Positions 1 through 8,719 of a DNA stretch of 64,000 nt are shown piece after piece. Both the position numbers and the translations under genes were made by a program. This DNA comes from Pseudomonas sp. 7SR1 (GTDB lineage Bacteria; Pseudomonadota; Gammaproteobacteria; Pseudomonadales; Pseudomonadaceae), in contig NZ_LT707064.1 of assembly GCF_900156465.1 (NCBI RefSeq), forward strand, positions 4,727,001-4,791,000, written 5' to 3'. The notes beneath the pieces were generated by a model. The model made no database searches, was not told the origin of the DNA, and saw nothing but the letters and a program-made list of their open reading frames with translations. The first letter of the stretch is position 1; each line of letters starts with the position of its first letter.

Positions 1-1558
1 CAAATTCGATTTCACGAGGATAGGCGTGCGCCGCCAGGCGCTTGCGCACGTACTGGCGCAACTCTTCGGCCAGTTCCGGCGCGGCACGGTACTGGGCGCC
101 CAGCACCACGAAAGCCTTCACCAGTTCGGTCCGCTCCGGGTCGGGCTTGCCGATCACGGCCGCCTCCACCACCGCCGGGTGCTCGATCAACGCGCTTTCC
201 ACGTCGAACGGGCCGACGCGGTAGCCGGACGTGGTGATGACGTCGTCGCTGCGTCCGACGAAACTGATGCTGCCGTCGGCGTTGAACTCCACCGTGTCGC
301 CGCTCAGGTAGTAGTCGCCAACGAAGGACTTGGTGGGACCGCCCTCGTAACCGGCGAACCAGCACATCGGCGACTGGCTGCGGTCGATGGCGAGGATGCC
401 TGGCTGCCCCACCCCCAGTTCCCGCTGGTTTTCATCCAGCACCACGATCCGGTGGCCCGGCGAGGCGAAGCCGGCCGCCCCCAGGTGCACCGGATGCTCC
501 AGCCCGTGGTGGTTGCACAGCACCATGCCCAGCTCGGTCTGGCCGTAGTGGTCATGGATCACCACATCGAGGTGATCGGCGAACCAGCGGATCACTTCCG
601 GGTTCAGCGGCTCGCCGGCACTGCTGACGACCCGCAGACGGCCCTTGATCGAACGTGCGAACTGCTCGCCTCCGGCAATCAACAGGCGATAGGCCGTGGG
701 CGAGCCCGTCAGGTTGGTGATGCCGTACTTGTTGATCACCCGGCAGGTGCTTTCCAGGGTGAACGGGCCGTCGTAGAAGGTGATCGGATGCCCCATGGCC
801 AGCGGCCCGGTCACACCGAAATAGATGCCATAGGCCCAGCCCGGATCGGCGACATTCCAGAAAGCGTCCTCGGGGCGCAGGTCCACGGCGTCACGGGTGT
901 AGCTCTGGAAGGCCACGATGGCCTTGAGCGGCACGGACAAGGCCTTGGCCGGCCCGGTGGTGCCGGAGGTGAACATCATCAGGAACGGGTCTTCGCCGGT
1001 GAGCATCACCGGTTCGCACTGGCTGGAATGGTTGTCCACTTCGGCCCAGAAACTGTAGTCGCCACGCACAATGCCCCGGCCTTTCTCGCCGCCCACCGTC
1101 ACCACCGTGGGACAGCCATCGACGTCAGCGAGCTTGGGACGGTTGACCGCGTCGGTGACCACCATGCGTGCCCCCGAGCTCCCGAGGCGGTGCTCGATGG
1201 CCTTGGGGCCGAACGCGGTGAATAGCGGTTGATAGACGGCACCGATACGCCAGGTGGCAAGCACCACGATCAGCAATTCGGCGGTGCGCGGCAGCAGCCC
1301 GGCCACCTTGTCGCCCTTGCCCACGCCCTGGGCCAGCAGGAAATTGGCGAAACGCGCGGCGTTGTCCTGCAGGTCTCGGTAGGTCCAGGTCGCGTCGCTG
1401 CCGTCGCGTCCCTCCCAGAACAAGGCGATGCGTCCCGGCAAGGCATGCCGGTCGCAACATTCGACGCAAGCGTTCATTGCTTCGAGCGAGCCGTGCAACG
1501 CGGCATTGACGGTGTTCAGGTAATCGAACTGCGACGTGGCGGACGAGTAATCGCGCAT
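1..1558 (-). CDS. Acyl-CoA synthetase (AMP-binding enzyme), 3' end outside window
   Basis: Adenylate-forming acid:CoA ligase; about 519 residues are visible, starting MRDYSSATSQFDYLN at 1558, and the C-terminus runs off the left edge. The AMP-binding P-loop reads MMFTSGTTGPAKAL, followed by the DHYGQTELG adenylate motif, a YLSGDTV segment and RSDDVITTSGYRVGP, the hinge before the C-terminal domain. This order is that of medium-chain or acetate/propionate-type acyl-CoA synthetases. The first ~60 residues match ACS-type N-termini rather than fatty-acid FadD. It lies 207 bp downstream of an AraC gene on the same strand, which may control it. The substrate cannot be told from sequence alone. Confidence 0.85.
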   Translation of the reverse strand, partial: MRDYSSATSQFDYLNTVNAALHGSLEAMNACVECCDRHALPGRIALFWEGRDGSDATWTYRDLQDNAARFANFLLAQGVGKGDKVAGLLPRTAELLIVVLATWRIGAVYQPLFTAFGPKAIEHRLGSSGARMVVTDAVNRPKLADVDGCPTVVTVGGEKGRGIVRGDYSFWAEVDNHSSQCEPVMLTGEDPFLMMFTSGTTGPAKALSVPLKAIVAFQSYTRDAVDLRPEDAFWNVADPGWAYGIYFGVTGPLAMGHPITFYDGPFTLESTCRVINKYGITNLTGSPTAYRLLIAGGEQFARSIKGRLRVVSSAGEPLNPEVIRWFADHLDVVIHDHYGQTELGMVLCNHHGLEHPVHLGAAGFASPGHRIVVLDENQRELGVGQPGILAIDRSQSPMCWFAGYEGGPTKSFVGDYYLSGDTVEFNADGSISFVGRSDDVITTSGYRVGPFDVESALIEHPAVVEAAVIGKPDPERTELVKAFVVLGAQYRAAPELAEELRQYVRKRLAAHAYPREIEF

Positions 1559-1765
1559 GACCAGAATCCCTCTGTACTTTTTATTGGTGGGGGAACCGTA
1601 AACAGGCAAATACTCGCGCCGAAGGGAGGGGGCGGCAATGGTCAAAGCCATCAAGTTGCATGACTGGTTTGGCCATGGTCCGGATCGCCAGCACGGGCGC
1701 ACCGCAAGAACGCCCTGGGGTAAGCGGATTCAATGCGTCCAGGCCGATAGTCGCGGGATCGACGA

Positions 1766-2782
1766 TCAGTGAGGTTCGTTGAGGATCAGGCTTCGATAAT
1801 GCCCGGGGTTGGACCCGGACCACTTGCGAAACGCCTTGTAGAACGAACTGGCATCGGCAAACCCCAGGCGCGCGGCGATCTCCACGAAACTGATGGAAGG
1901 CTCGGCCAGCCAGGCAATCGCCAGTTCCTTGCGCACGCTGTCCTTGAGGCCCTGGTAGGTCTGCCCTTCCTCCGCCAGGCGTCGACGCAGGGTCGAGGCG
2001 GAAACGCAGAGCTGCTGGGCCAGGGCCTCGGTTTCCGGCCACTGTTCGGCGGGCAGCTGGCGCAGGTCGTGCCTGATACGGCTGGCGAGGCTTTGCGGGT
2101 CGCGGTATTTGACCAGGATATTGGCCGGGGCGCGGGCGAGAAAGCGCTTGAGCTCATCGGCATTGCGCCGGATGGGCTGGTCCAGGCATTCGGCGGCAAA
2201 GATCATCCGGGTCCGTGGCCGGTCAAAGCGCAGGTTCTGGGAAAACATCACACGGTAGTCGTCGCAGAAATCCGGCGCCGGGCAACGCAGTTCGATGGAA
2301 AGAATCGGGATGCGCCGCCCGGCCAGCCAGCAGGTCACACCATGGACGATCATCCAGTACGTGAAATAGGTGAAGGCCCGGCGTGGCTCCCGGTCGTCCT
2401 CCAGCAGGACGATTTCCGCCAGGCTCTGCTGGCGGGTCCACTGCGCCGGCAAGTGTTCGAGCATCAGCGACAGGAACCCCAGCCCCGCCGTCAACCCGGC
2501 GGCCAGGGTGGGCTGGGCCATGGCGCACTGGCAGAGAAAGGCCAGGCTGCCGGACTTGAGCCGGCGCGGGTCCATGCCGAAGAACTCGTCGTCGAGTCGC
2601 CTGGCCAGCAACCGCCAGAGCCGCGCATAGGCATCGGCCGGGACCCGGGCCTGGGGATCGTCCAGCGACATGGGCTCGATGCCGACCTTGTTCAGCACTT
2701 CATCCATAGCCGCTCCGGGGGCGCAGCTTTGCAGCAGCGCTTCGCGCACCAACTGGATGGAGATGGTGTCTTTTTCGGACAT
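1766..2782 (-). CDS. AraC-family transcriptional regulator (arabinose-binding-like sensor domain)
   Basis: 338-residue regulator of the OruR/ArgR-like AraC subgroup. The N-terminal ~200 residues form the arabinose-binding-like domain (MSEKDTISIQLVREALL start, then ARLWRLLARRLDDEFFGMD). The C-terminal ~100 residues hold two helix-turn-helices: LCVSASTLRRRLAEEG, then the diagnostic IAARLGFADASSFYKAFRKWSG. The reading frame is open further upstream, but the ATG at 2782 gives the family-typical N-terminus. The gene starts 11 bp after the pssA stop, so it could be cotranscribed with pssA. It precedes the acyl-CoA synthetase on the same strand, its most likely target. Confidence 0.85.
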   Translation of the reverse strand: MSEKDTISIQLVREALLQSCAPGAAMDEVLNKVGIEPMSLDDPQARVPADAYARLWRLLARRLDDEFFGMDPRRLKSGSLAFLCQCAMAQPTLAAGLTAGLGFLSLMLEHLPAQWTRQQSLAEIVLLEDDREPRRAFTYFTYWMIVHGVTCWLAGRRIPILSIELRCPAPDFCDDYRVMFSQNLRFDRPRTRMIFAAECLDQPIRRNADELKRFLARAPANILVKYRDPQSLASRIRHDLRQLPAEQWPETEALAQQLCVSASTLRRRLAEEGQTYQGLKDSVRKELAIAWLAEPSISFVEIAARLGFADASSFYKAFRKWSGSNPGHYRSLILNEPH

Positions 2783-2793
2783 GGCGCCAGTGT

Positions 2794-4137
2794 TCACAGG
2801 ATCCGGTAGAGCAGCCGTTCTATCCGCACACGGCTGACCCGCTTGAGGAACTTGGCCACCGCCGCCGGGTAATCCGGCAAGGCTTCCAGGTCCAGGTAGC
2901 GCTCGATCCGATGAGTGTGCCGGTAGATCTGTTCGAGTTCGGCCTGGCGTGGTGCCAGCAGCTCGCCCTTGGGATCGTCCAGTAGCAAGGCGTTTTCCAG
3001 GTCCAGGCGAAAGGCCCGGGGGTTGAGGTTGTTGCCGGTCAGCAAGGTATAGCGCTCGTCGACCCACATGCCCTTGAGGTGATAGCTGTTGTCGCCATCG
3101 CGCCACAGGTGCAGGTTCAACAGGCCGCTGTCGATGTAGCGCTGGTGCCGCCTGGCGAAGCGCCGCAGGCTGATCTCATACAGGTAGGGCAACGCGGCGA
3201 TGATCTTGAACGGCTCGCTCGGCGGGATGAAGAAGTCGTTGGCGGTCTTGTCGCCGACGATGATGTCGATCCTGACGCCACGGGCCAGGGCTCGGTTGAT
3301 CTCGCGGGTCAGCCCCAGGGGCAGGTTGAAGTACGGGGTACAGATCGTCAGTTGGCGACGACTGCTGGCGATCAGCTCGACGATGACCCGGCTCAACGGA
3401 TTGTTCTTGCCCACCCCCAGCAACGGACTGACCGACAGGCCGTGCCTGTCGAGGCTGCCGGCGCTGGTGTCGTAGGCCGCGTGCTTGAGCCGGCTGCGCA
3501 GGTCGCCGATGTCATTGCGCAGGCTGCGGGTGCTGGGCAGGTTCGGCAGGTCCAGGCGGTGCACGGCCTTAGACGCGATCAGGCCGTGCTGCACCAGATG
3601 GTGCATCGAGTCGGCCAGGGCGGCGTTGTGCAGCAGGTGATAGCGGTCGTAGCGATACTTGTCGAACTTGTGCAGGTACACATTGTTCAGGCTCGCGCCG
3701 CTGTAGAGCACGCAATCGTCGATCACGAACCCCTTGAGGTGCAGCACCCCGAACAGCTCGCGGGTCTGCACCGGCACGCCGTAGATCGGCACTTCACTGG
3801 CATGGGTGCGCGTCTGCTCCTGGTACCACGCCGAGTTGCCCGGCTGTTTCTTGGCGCCGATCAGCCCGCGCTGGGCCCGCAGCCAGTCCACCACCACGAC
3901 CACTTCCAGTTCGGGACGCGCGGCCTTGGCGGCATGCAGGGCATCGAGGATTTCCTGGCCGGCCTCATCCTGTTGCAGGTACAGGGCGACGATGTAGATG
4001 CGCCGGGTAGCCTGGGCGATCTTCTCCAGCAGGCAGCGGCGGAATTCGGCCGGGCCATCGAGGATGGCCACGGCATCGGCAGTCAGTGCAAAGCTGCGCA
4101 GCTTGGGCAGCAAGGGGCGTTTGAAAAGCGACGGCAT
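2794..4137 (-). CDS. pssA: CDP-diacylglycerol--serine O-phosphatidyltransferase
   Basis: 447 residues, close to the 451 of E. coli PssA, a phospholipase-D superfamily enzyme that makes phosphatidylserine from CDP-diacylglycerol and serine at the inner membrane. Both HxKxxxxD/E catalytic motifs are present: HLKGFVIDD near residue 131 followed by YSGASLNN, and HLKGMWVDE near residue 355 followed by TGNNLNPRAF. The start MPSLFKRPLLPKLRSFAL is a basic, peripheral-membrane type N-terminus. No membrane spans are seen, as expected for the Gram-negative type II enzyme. It is divergent from the TetR gene at 4261. Confidence 0.93.
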   Translation of the reverse strand: MPSLFKRPLLPKLRSFALTADAVAILDGPAEFRRCLLEKIAQATRRIYIVALYLQQDEAGQEILDALHAAKAARPELEVVVVVDWLRAQRGLIGAKKQPGNSAWYQEQTRTHASEVPIYGVPVQTRELFGVLHLKGFVIDDCVLYSGASLNNVYLHKFDKYRYDRYHLLHNAALADSMHHLVQHGLIASKAVHRLDLPNLPSTRSLRNDIGDLRSRLKHAAYDTSAGSLDRHGLSVSPLLGVGKNNPLSRVIVELIASSRRQLTICTPYFNLPLGLTREINRALARGVRIDIIVGDKTANDFFIPPSEPFKIIAALPYLYEISLRRFARRHQRYIDSGLLNLHLWRDGDNSYHLKGMWVDERYTLLTGNNLNPRAFRLDLENALLLDDPKGELLAPRQAELEQIYRHTHRIERYLDLEALPDYPAAVAKFLKRVSRVRIERLLYRIL

Positions 4138-4224
4138 AGGGCTCGCAATAAGATCGATTCCAAAGAACGGATGAGCTTACACCATGGACGAGGCCCGGTC
4201 TTCCCGTCGTCATGAAAAAAACAT

Positions 4225-4253
4225 TTGACCAAGGAGAACGATCGTTCTACTGT
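4225..4253 (+). promoter_or_regulatory. Sigma-70 promoter of the TetR gene with internal palindromic operator
   Basis: TTGACC (4225-4230) and TACTGT (4248-4253) are separated by exactly 17 bp. The perfect 14-bp palindrome AGAACGATCGTTCT (4235-4248) fills the spacer, where a bound TetR dimer would block RNA polymerase. Transcription would begin at about 4260, directly at the ATG at 4261, implying a leaderless or near-leaderless mRNA. The fit is read by eye; autoregulation is inferred from position. Confidence 0.6.
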
Positions 4254-4260
4254 CTATCCC

Positions 4261-4833
4261 ATGAATGAAATCATTAGCAATGACACACGAGACATCATCC
4301 TCGATGTCGCCGAAAAGTTGATCTATAAAAGTGGCATCGCGGCCACCGGCATGGATCTGCTGGTGAAAACCGCCGGCGTCTCCAGGAAAAGCGTTTATCG
4401 CTACTTCGCCAACAAGGACGACCTGATCGTGGCCGCCCTCAAGCGACGGGACGAACGCTGGATGCACTGGTTCAGCACCGAGGTCGACAAGGCCCCGACC
4501 CCGGCCGCACGCCTGTCCAACCTGTTCACCGTGCTCAAGGCCTGGTTCCAGAGCGAGGGCTTTCGCGGCTGTGCGTTCATCAATACCAGCGGCGAAACCG
4601 GCGACCCGCAAGACCCGGTCCGCCTGGTGGCGAAGCTGCATAAACAGAAACTGCTCGACTACGTCACCCGACTTTGCACCGAACAAGGCGTCGAGCACCC
4701 GGACGCCCTGGCCCGGCAGCTGCTGATCCTGATTGATGGCGCCATTACGGTCGCGCTGGTCATGGGCGATCACAGTGCCGCCGATGATGCCCAGGACATG
4801 CTGCACACGTTGTTGTTGGAAAAGAAGCAATAA
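4261..4833 (+). CDS. TetR/AcrR-family transcriptional repressor
   Basis: 190-residue repressor. The N-terminal helix-turn-helix spans about residues 10-55 (TRDIILDVAEKLIYKSG, then KTAGVSRKSVYRYFANKDDL), and the rest is the all-helical ligand domain. An in-frame TTG at 4225 would lengthen it, but that codon is the promoter -35 element, so ATG 4261 is preferred. The gene is followed after 54 bp by the NTF2-like gene at 4888, a likely partner or target. The GAACGATCGTTC palindrome just upstream is the probable operator. The inducer is unknown; many repressors of this type respond to electrophiles or drugs. Confidence 0.85.
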   Translation: MNEIISNDTRDIILDVAEKLIYKSGIAATGMDLLVKTAGVSRKSVYRYFANKDDLIVAALKRRDERWMHWFSTEVDKAPTPAARLSNLFTVLKAWFQSEGFRGCAFINTSGETGDPQDPVRLVAKLHKQKLLDYVTRLCTEQGVEHPDALARQLLILIDGAITVALVMGDHSAADDAQDMLHTLLLEKKQ

Positions 4834-4887
4834 ACCTGCCCCGTTGAACTTTGTGAACTTGATTCATCACCCCACTGGAGATTTGCC

Positions 4888-5367
4888 ATGTCATCTTGCG
4901 CTGAAGTTCGTCCACCGTTGCCGCCCTTTACCCGTGAATCGGCCATCGAGAAAGTCCGCCTGGCCGAGGATGGCTGGAATTCCCGTGACCCGCAGCGGGT
5001 ATCCCTGGCCTATACCCTGGATACCCAATGGCGCAACCGCGCCGAGTTCGCCCATAACCGGGAAGAAGCCAAGGCATTCCTGACGCGCAAATGGGACAAG
5101 GAACTGGATTACCGCCTGATCAAGGAACTCTGGGCCTTTACCGACAACCGCATCGCCGTGCGCTACGCCTACGAATGGCACGACGATTCGGGCAACTGGT
5201 TCCGCTCCTATGGCAATGAGAACTGGGAATTCGATGAACAGGGCCTGATGAGCAACCGGTATGCCTGCATCAACGACATGCCGATCAAGGAAAGCGAGCG
5301 CAAGTTCCACTGGCCGCTGGGACGCCGCCCGGACGATCATCCGGGCCTGTCCGAGCTGGGGCTGTAG
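4888..5367 (+). CDS. Nuclear transport factor 2-like (DUF1348-type) protein
   Basis: 159-residue small alpha/beta-barrel protein of the SnoaL/NTF2 superfamily, close to the DUF1348 group common in pseudomonads. Recognisable stretches are [36 protein letters not shown] and [19 protein letters not shown]. No signal peptide is present, so it is cytoplasmic. The start at 4888 follows GGAG at 4877-4880. It lies 54 bp after the TetR gene and is probably part of the same transcript. No enzymatic activity can be named; a role in detoxification or ligand binding is only a guess from the TetR neighbour. Confidence 0.75.
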   Translation: MSSCAEVRPPLPPFTRESAIEKVRLAEDGWNSRDPQRVSLAYTLDTQWRNRAEFAHNREEAKAFLTRKWDKELDYRLIKELWAFTDNRIAVRYAYEWHDDSGNWFRSYGNENWEFDEQGLMSNRYACINDMPIKESERKFHWPLGRRPDDHPGLSELGL

Positions 5368-5723
5368 TCCTTAAACGCTGCTGCGAGGGACCGTTGCTCG
5401 CGGGCAACGGTCCCTGGCGGCCGGCCAGGAAGCCAGCAACGTAGCGGCTGGCGGCACACGCCTCGACGCCGCCCCCACCATCAGTTCGTTGCCGTGGATA
5501 TACTCGATGGGGGGCGCAATGCAGCCGCCCATGCCGAGATACTGGGGTCGCTGCCGCGCAAGGATTCGCTCGAATCGAGGCAGAAACAGACGAGCGGATC
5601 GTACCCGGCGACAGACAAGCGGCCTGATGACGGGGTTGACCCCGATACCATCAGGCATCACATTGCCTGGGCCGCCGGCAGATCCGGCGGCAGTTGCATT
5701 GTGTCGCAGAGTTTGTGGAGCCC
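5368..5723. other. 356-bp intergenic region with a strong hairpin, no convincing gene
   Basis: Just after the NTF2-like gene lies an 11-bp perfect stem, GGGACCGTTGC (5387-5397) and GCAACGGTCCC (5404-5414), with a 6-nt loop and no T-run on the plus side. It may act as a weak terminator or be a REP-like remnant. The rest contains only short open frames without family resemblance or a ribosome site. Confidence 0.5.
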
Positions 5724-6125
5724 ATGACCGCGTCGATTCCGATCCGTCCCCCCTGCCCGCCCGGCGTTTGCGATTGCGGCCGCGATGCGTTGCTGGAAAC
5801 GCCCGGCGCAGACTTGCGCATCCTTTGCCTGAACCGCCAGGAAGAAAAGCGCCTGCTCGAACGCCTGGAAAGCATCCAGGACCTGGCCGAGCTGGAACGG
5901 TTGCAGCAGCGCCTGTATGAGAATCTCGGGGTACGCCTGACCATAGAGCCGGGCTACAACGAAGTCAGGACCATGCGCGGCATCGTCATCGAATTCCAGC
6001 CGCAACCGGGGCTGTGCCGCAAGATTCGCCAGTCGATCCCCGCTGCCATTCGCCGCGCGCTGGAGAAACGTCCGCAAATCGCCTGGCGACTGCTGGACGC
6101 CCACGACCTGTTCCGCGACACCTGA
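5724..6125 (+). CDS. Conserved hypothetical protein, cysteine-rich N-terminus
   Basis: 133 residues starting MTASIPIRPPCPPGVCDCGRD at ATG 5724. The N-terminus has three cysteines in C-x5-C-x-C spacing that could bind a metal, followed by an amphipathic charged helix (RQEEKRLLERLESIQDLAELERLQQ) and a compact C-terminal half ending WRLLDAHDLFRDT. It resembles short pseudomonad proteins of unknown function found next to TonB receptors. It is convergent with the siderophore receptor at 6229. No known domain is recognised. Coding bias and the single clean frame support it being real. Confidence 0.6.
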   Translation: MTASIPIRPPCPPGVCDCGRDALLETPGADLRILCLNRQEEKRLLERLESIQDLAELERLQQRLYENLGVRLTIEPGYNEVRTMRGIVIEFQPQPGLCRKIRQSIPAAIRRALEKRPQIAWRLLDAHDLFRDT

Positions 6126-6228
6126 TTGACGGGGTGCCTGGCGGGCCTGTTTCACGCCGCGACCGAACAGCCCTCCCCCCCCATGCTGACGCCTGGAAAT
6201 GGCTCCCTCCCTGGAGCTCTACGACGGG

Positions 6229-8652
6229 TCAGAAATCGACGGTCGCTGACAGCAGGTAGGTGCGCGGCGTCGACAGCGTCAAGCCTGGTTCGCTGTCGTC
6301 CGAGGCACCGGCCGAGCTCCAGTAGCGTTTGTCCGCCACGTTCTCGATGTTGGCGCGCAAGGTGATGTTCTTCTCGTCGACCTTGAATGTATAGCGGGCG
6401 CCCACGTCGAAACGGAACCAGGAGTCGATTTCCTTGACGTTGGACTGGTCCAGGTATTGCGAGCTGGAATAGATGCCGCGACTGGTCAGGGTCAGGCCCT
6501 GCATCGTCGGCACGTCCCACTCGGCTCCTAGGTTGACGTTGTATTTGGGGGTGGCCGGGGCCCGGTTGCCATCGAAAGCGCCGCCCGTGGTATCGGTCAG
6601 CTCGCTGTCGATGTACATCACACCTCCGAGCAGGCGGGTGCCCTTGATCGGCTCACCGAAGACACTCAGTTCCACGCCGCTGTTCTCGCGCTTGCCATTG
6701 GGTCCGAAGACACGGGTGGTGGCATCGGTGGCATAGGCCGGCTGCTTGATCCGGAACAGCGCCGCCGTCAAGGCGAATGGACCTGCGTCATACTTGGCCC
6801 CCACTTCGACCTGGCGACTGATGAACGGCGGGAAAATCTCGTCCTCGTTTATCGAGGTCGACGGTGCGATCTTGCCCTGGCTCAGGCCTTCCATGTAGTT
6901 GGCATACAAAGACAGTCTGTCGGTGGCCTTGAACAGGAGGCCACCCGACGGCGAGACCTTCTCTTCATCGTAGGCCGTGTCGCCTTTGACATGGTTGGTC
7001 CAGTCATCCACCTCCACCCGCTGCCACCGGGCACCGAGGGTCAACAACAGCCGGTCATCGAAGAAGCCCAGGGTGTCGGACAATGCCACGCCGCTGAAGT
7101 GGTTCTCGGTGTAGACCTTGTCGTCCTGTCGCGTAGGCCTGCTGGGGGTCGGGGTCTGTACCGGGTCGTACAGGTTGCTGCGGCCGTTGGCATAGCGGGC
7201 GCCGCCATTGGTGAAGTCCATGTAGAAATAACTGGCGGCCAGGTTGACCTCATGGCTCACCGGCCCGGTGTGGAACCAGTTGCGAACCCCGGCCGTGGCC
7301 GTCCGGACATTTTCGTCCCGGGTGAAATCCCGTGGCTGAACGGTGAAGTCGCCGGCGTCATTGCTCACCGAGACGTTATGGCGAAGGAAGTCATGGTTGC
7401 TTTTACGCGCTCCGACACCGCCATACAGCATCACGGCATCGTTGACATCGAATTCGGCGTTCACCGTACCGAAGGTGTCTTTGGTCCGCGCCTTGGTCCA
7501 GGGCTGCGCATAGTTGTCGCGCACGTCGCTGGCATGGGGAACCTGGGCATTGGCGCCCACTTGTACGCGCTCCTGCGGTGCATCCGTATCGCGCTCGGTA
7601 TGACCAATGTCGGTGGACAGACGCAGGCGTTCGCCGCGGAAGTCCAGGCCCAGCACGGCCATCTCCCGATCCACGCTCTGGTGGTCCCACTCGGTGTCGC
7701 CGGACTGCTTGACGCCGTTGAAGCGGATGCCGAACTTGTTGTCTTCGCCGAACCGCCGACCGACGTCCACCGCACCGCCCAGTTGGTTGTTGGAGGCGTA
7801 GTTGCCGGTGAACGAGGTGATGGGCTTGTCGCTCGCGCGCTTGGGCACCACGTTGATGCCGCCGCCCACGCTGCCACGTGGCGAGATTCCGTTGATCAGT
7901 TGGGTCGGGCCCTTGAGGATATCGACCCGGTCGGCCATTTCCATGTCGATGGTGTATGTCGGCAAGACACCGTAGAGACCGTTGTAGGCCACATCACTGT
8001 TGAACAGACTGAAACCACGGATGGTGAATTGCTCATAGCGGCCACCCGCCGGGTTGGTGGAACGAACCGAGGGGTCGCTGGCGATCAGGTCGCCCAGGGT
8101 CCGCGCCTGTTGGTTCTTTACCGTCTCGCTGGTGTAGGTGGTCATGCTGAACGGCGTTTCCATGAAATCCCGCGAGCCCAGCAAGCCCTGTGAGCCACGA
8201 CGCGCCACCTGGCCGCCGGCATACACGTCGCCTCCCGAGGTAGCACCGGCTCCGAGAATCGAGGTGGGCGCCAGTTGCAGGCTGCTGCCTTCCGGCGCGG
8301 GCACCAGGACATAGGCCTGTTCACCCACCGGTTGCAATTGCAGGCCGGAGCCCTGCAGCAGACGGGCAAAGCCCTCCTCAACACCGTATTCGCCCGCGAG
8401 GCCGGGGCTGTTGCGGCCGCTGACCAGGGACGGATCCACCGACAGGTTGACCCCCGCCAGACCGGCGAACCGGGTCAGTGCGGCGCTGAGGCTGCCGGCC
8501 GGCACCTGGTAGCTGCGCCGGGACGCATCCTCGGCCTGGCTGGTGGCGATGAAGAATGGGCTGGCACTCAGGCTCAGCATCAGGCTCAGGTTCAACAGCG
8601 GACGCCAGCCGGCAACGGCCGGGCGAAAACGCAAAGGTACTGCTACGGACAT
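6229..8652 (-). CDS. TonB-dependent siderophore receptor with N-terminal signalling (STN) domain
   Basis: 807 residues. An N-terminal signal sequence (hydrophobic LLNLSLMLSLSASPFF) is followed by the STN domain (about residues 50-125, SYQVPAGSLSAALTRFAGLAG), which contacts the anti-sigma regulator. The plug follows (MTTYTSETVKNQQARTLGDL; RGFSLFNSDVAYNG; VDILKGPTQLINGISPRG), then a 22-strand barrel ending in the terminal phenylalanine SATVDF. The architecture is that of FpvA/FoxA-like ferric-siderophore receptors. The frame is open upstream, but ATG 8652 gives the signal peptide. It sits 67 bp after fecR in a sigma-fecR-receptor cassette. The siderophore cannot be named; no siderophore synthesis genes are nearby, so a xenosiderophore is likely. 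Confidence 0.92.
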   Translation of the reverse strand: MSVAVPLRFRPAVAGWRPLLNLSLMLSLSASPFFIATSQAEDASRRSYQVPAGSLSAALTRFAGLAGVNLSVDPSLVSGRNSPGLAGEYGVEEGFARLLQGSGLQLQPVGEQAYVLVPAPEGSSLQLAPTSILGAGATSGGDVYAGGQVARRGSQGLLGSRDFMETPFSMTTYTSETVKNQQARTLGDLIASDPSVRSTNPAGGRYEQFTIRGFSLFNSDVAYNGLYGVLPTYTIDMEMADRVDILKGPTQLINGISPRGSVGGGINVVPKRASDKPITSFTGNYASNNQLGGAVDVGRRFGEDNKFGIRFNGVKQSGDTEWDHQSVDREMAVLGLDFRGERLRLSTDIGHTERDTDAPQERVQVGANAQVPHASDVRDNYAQPWTKARTKDTFGTVNAEFDVNDAVMLYGGVGARKSNHDFLRHNVSVSNDAGDFTVQPRDFTRDENVRTATAGVRNWFHTGPVSHEVNLAASYFYMDFTNGGARYANGRSNLYDPVQTPTPSRPTRQDDKVYTENHFSGVALSDTLGFFDDRLLLTLGARWQRVEVDDWTNHVKGDTAYDEEKVSPSGGLLFKATDRLSLYANYMEGLSQGKIAPSTSINEDEIFPPFISRQVEVGAKYDAGPFALTAALFRIKQPAYATDATTRVFGPNGKRENSGVELSVFGEPIKGTRLLGGVMYIDSELTDTTGGAFDGNRAPATPKYNVNLGAEWDVPTMQGLTLTSRGIYSSSQYLDQSNVKEIDSWFRFDVGARYTFKVDEKNITLRANIENVADKRYWSSAGASDDSEPGLTLSTPRTYLLSATVDF

Positions 8653-8719
8653 TGGAGGGAGCTCTCGTTTTTGTTCACTTGCCTTGAATGACAAGCGAGA
8701 CAAAAAAAGGGGACAGGCT

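Noticed and set aside
5371..5661. 96-codon minus-strand frame after the NTF2-like gene
   Set aside because: Runs through the 5387-5414 hairpin, lacks a ribosome site and has no recognisable family.
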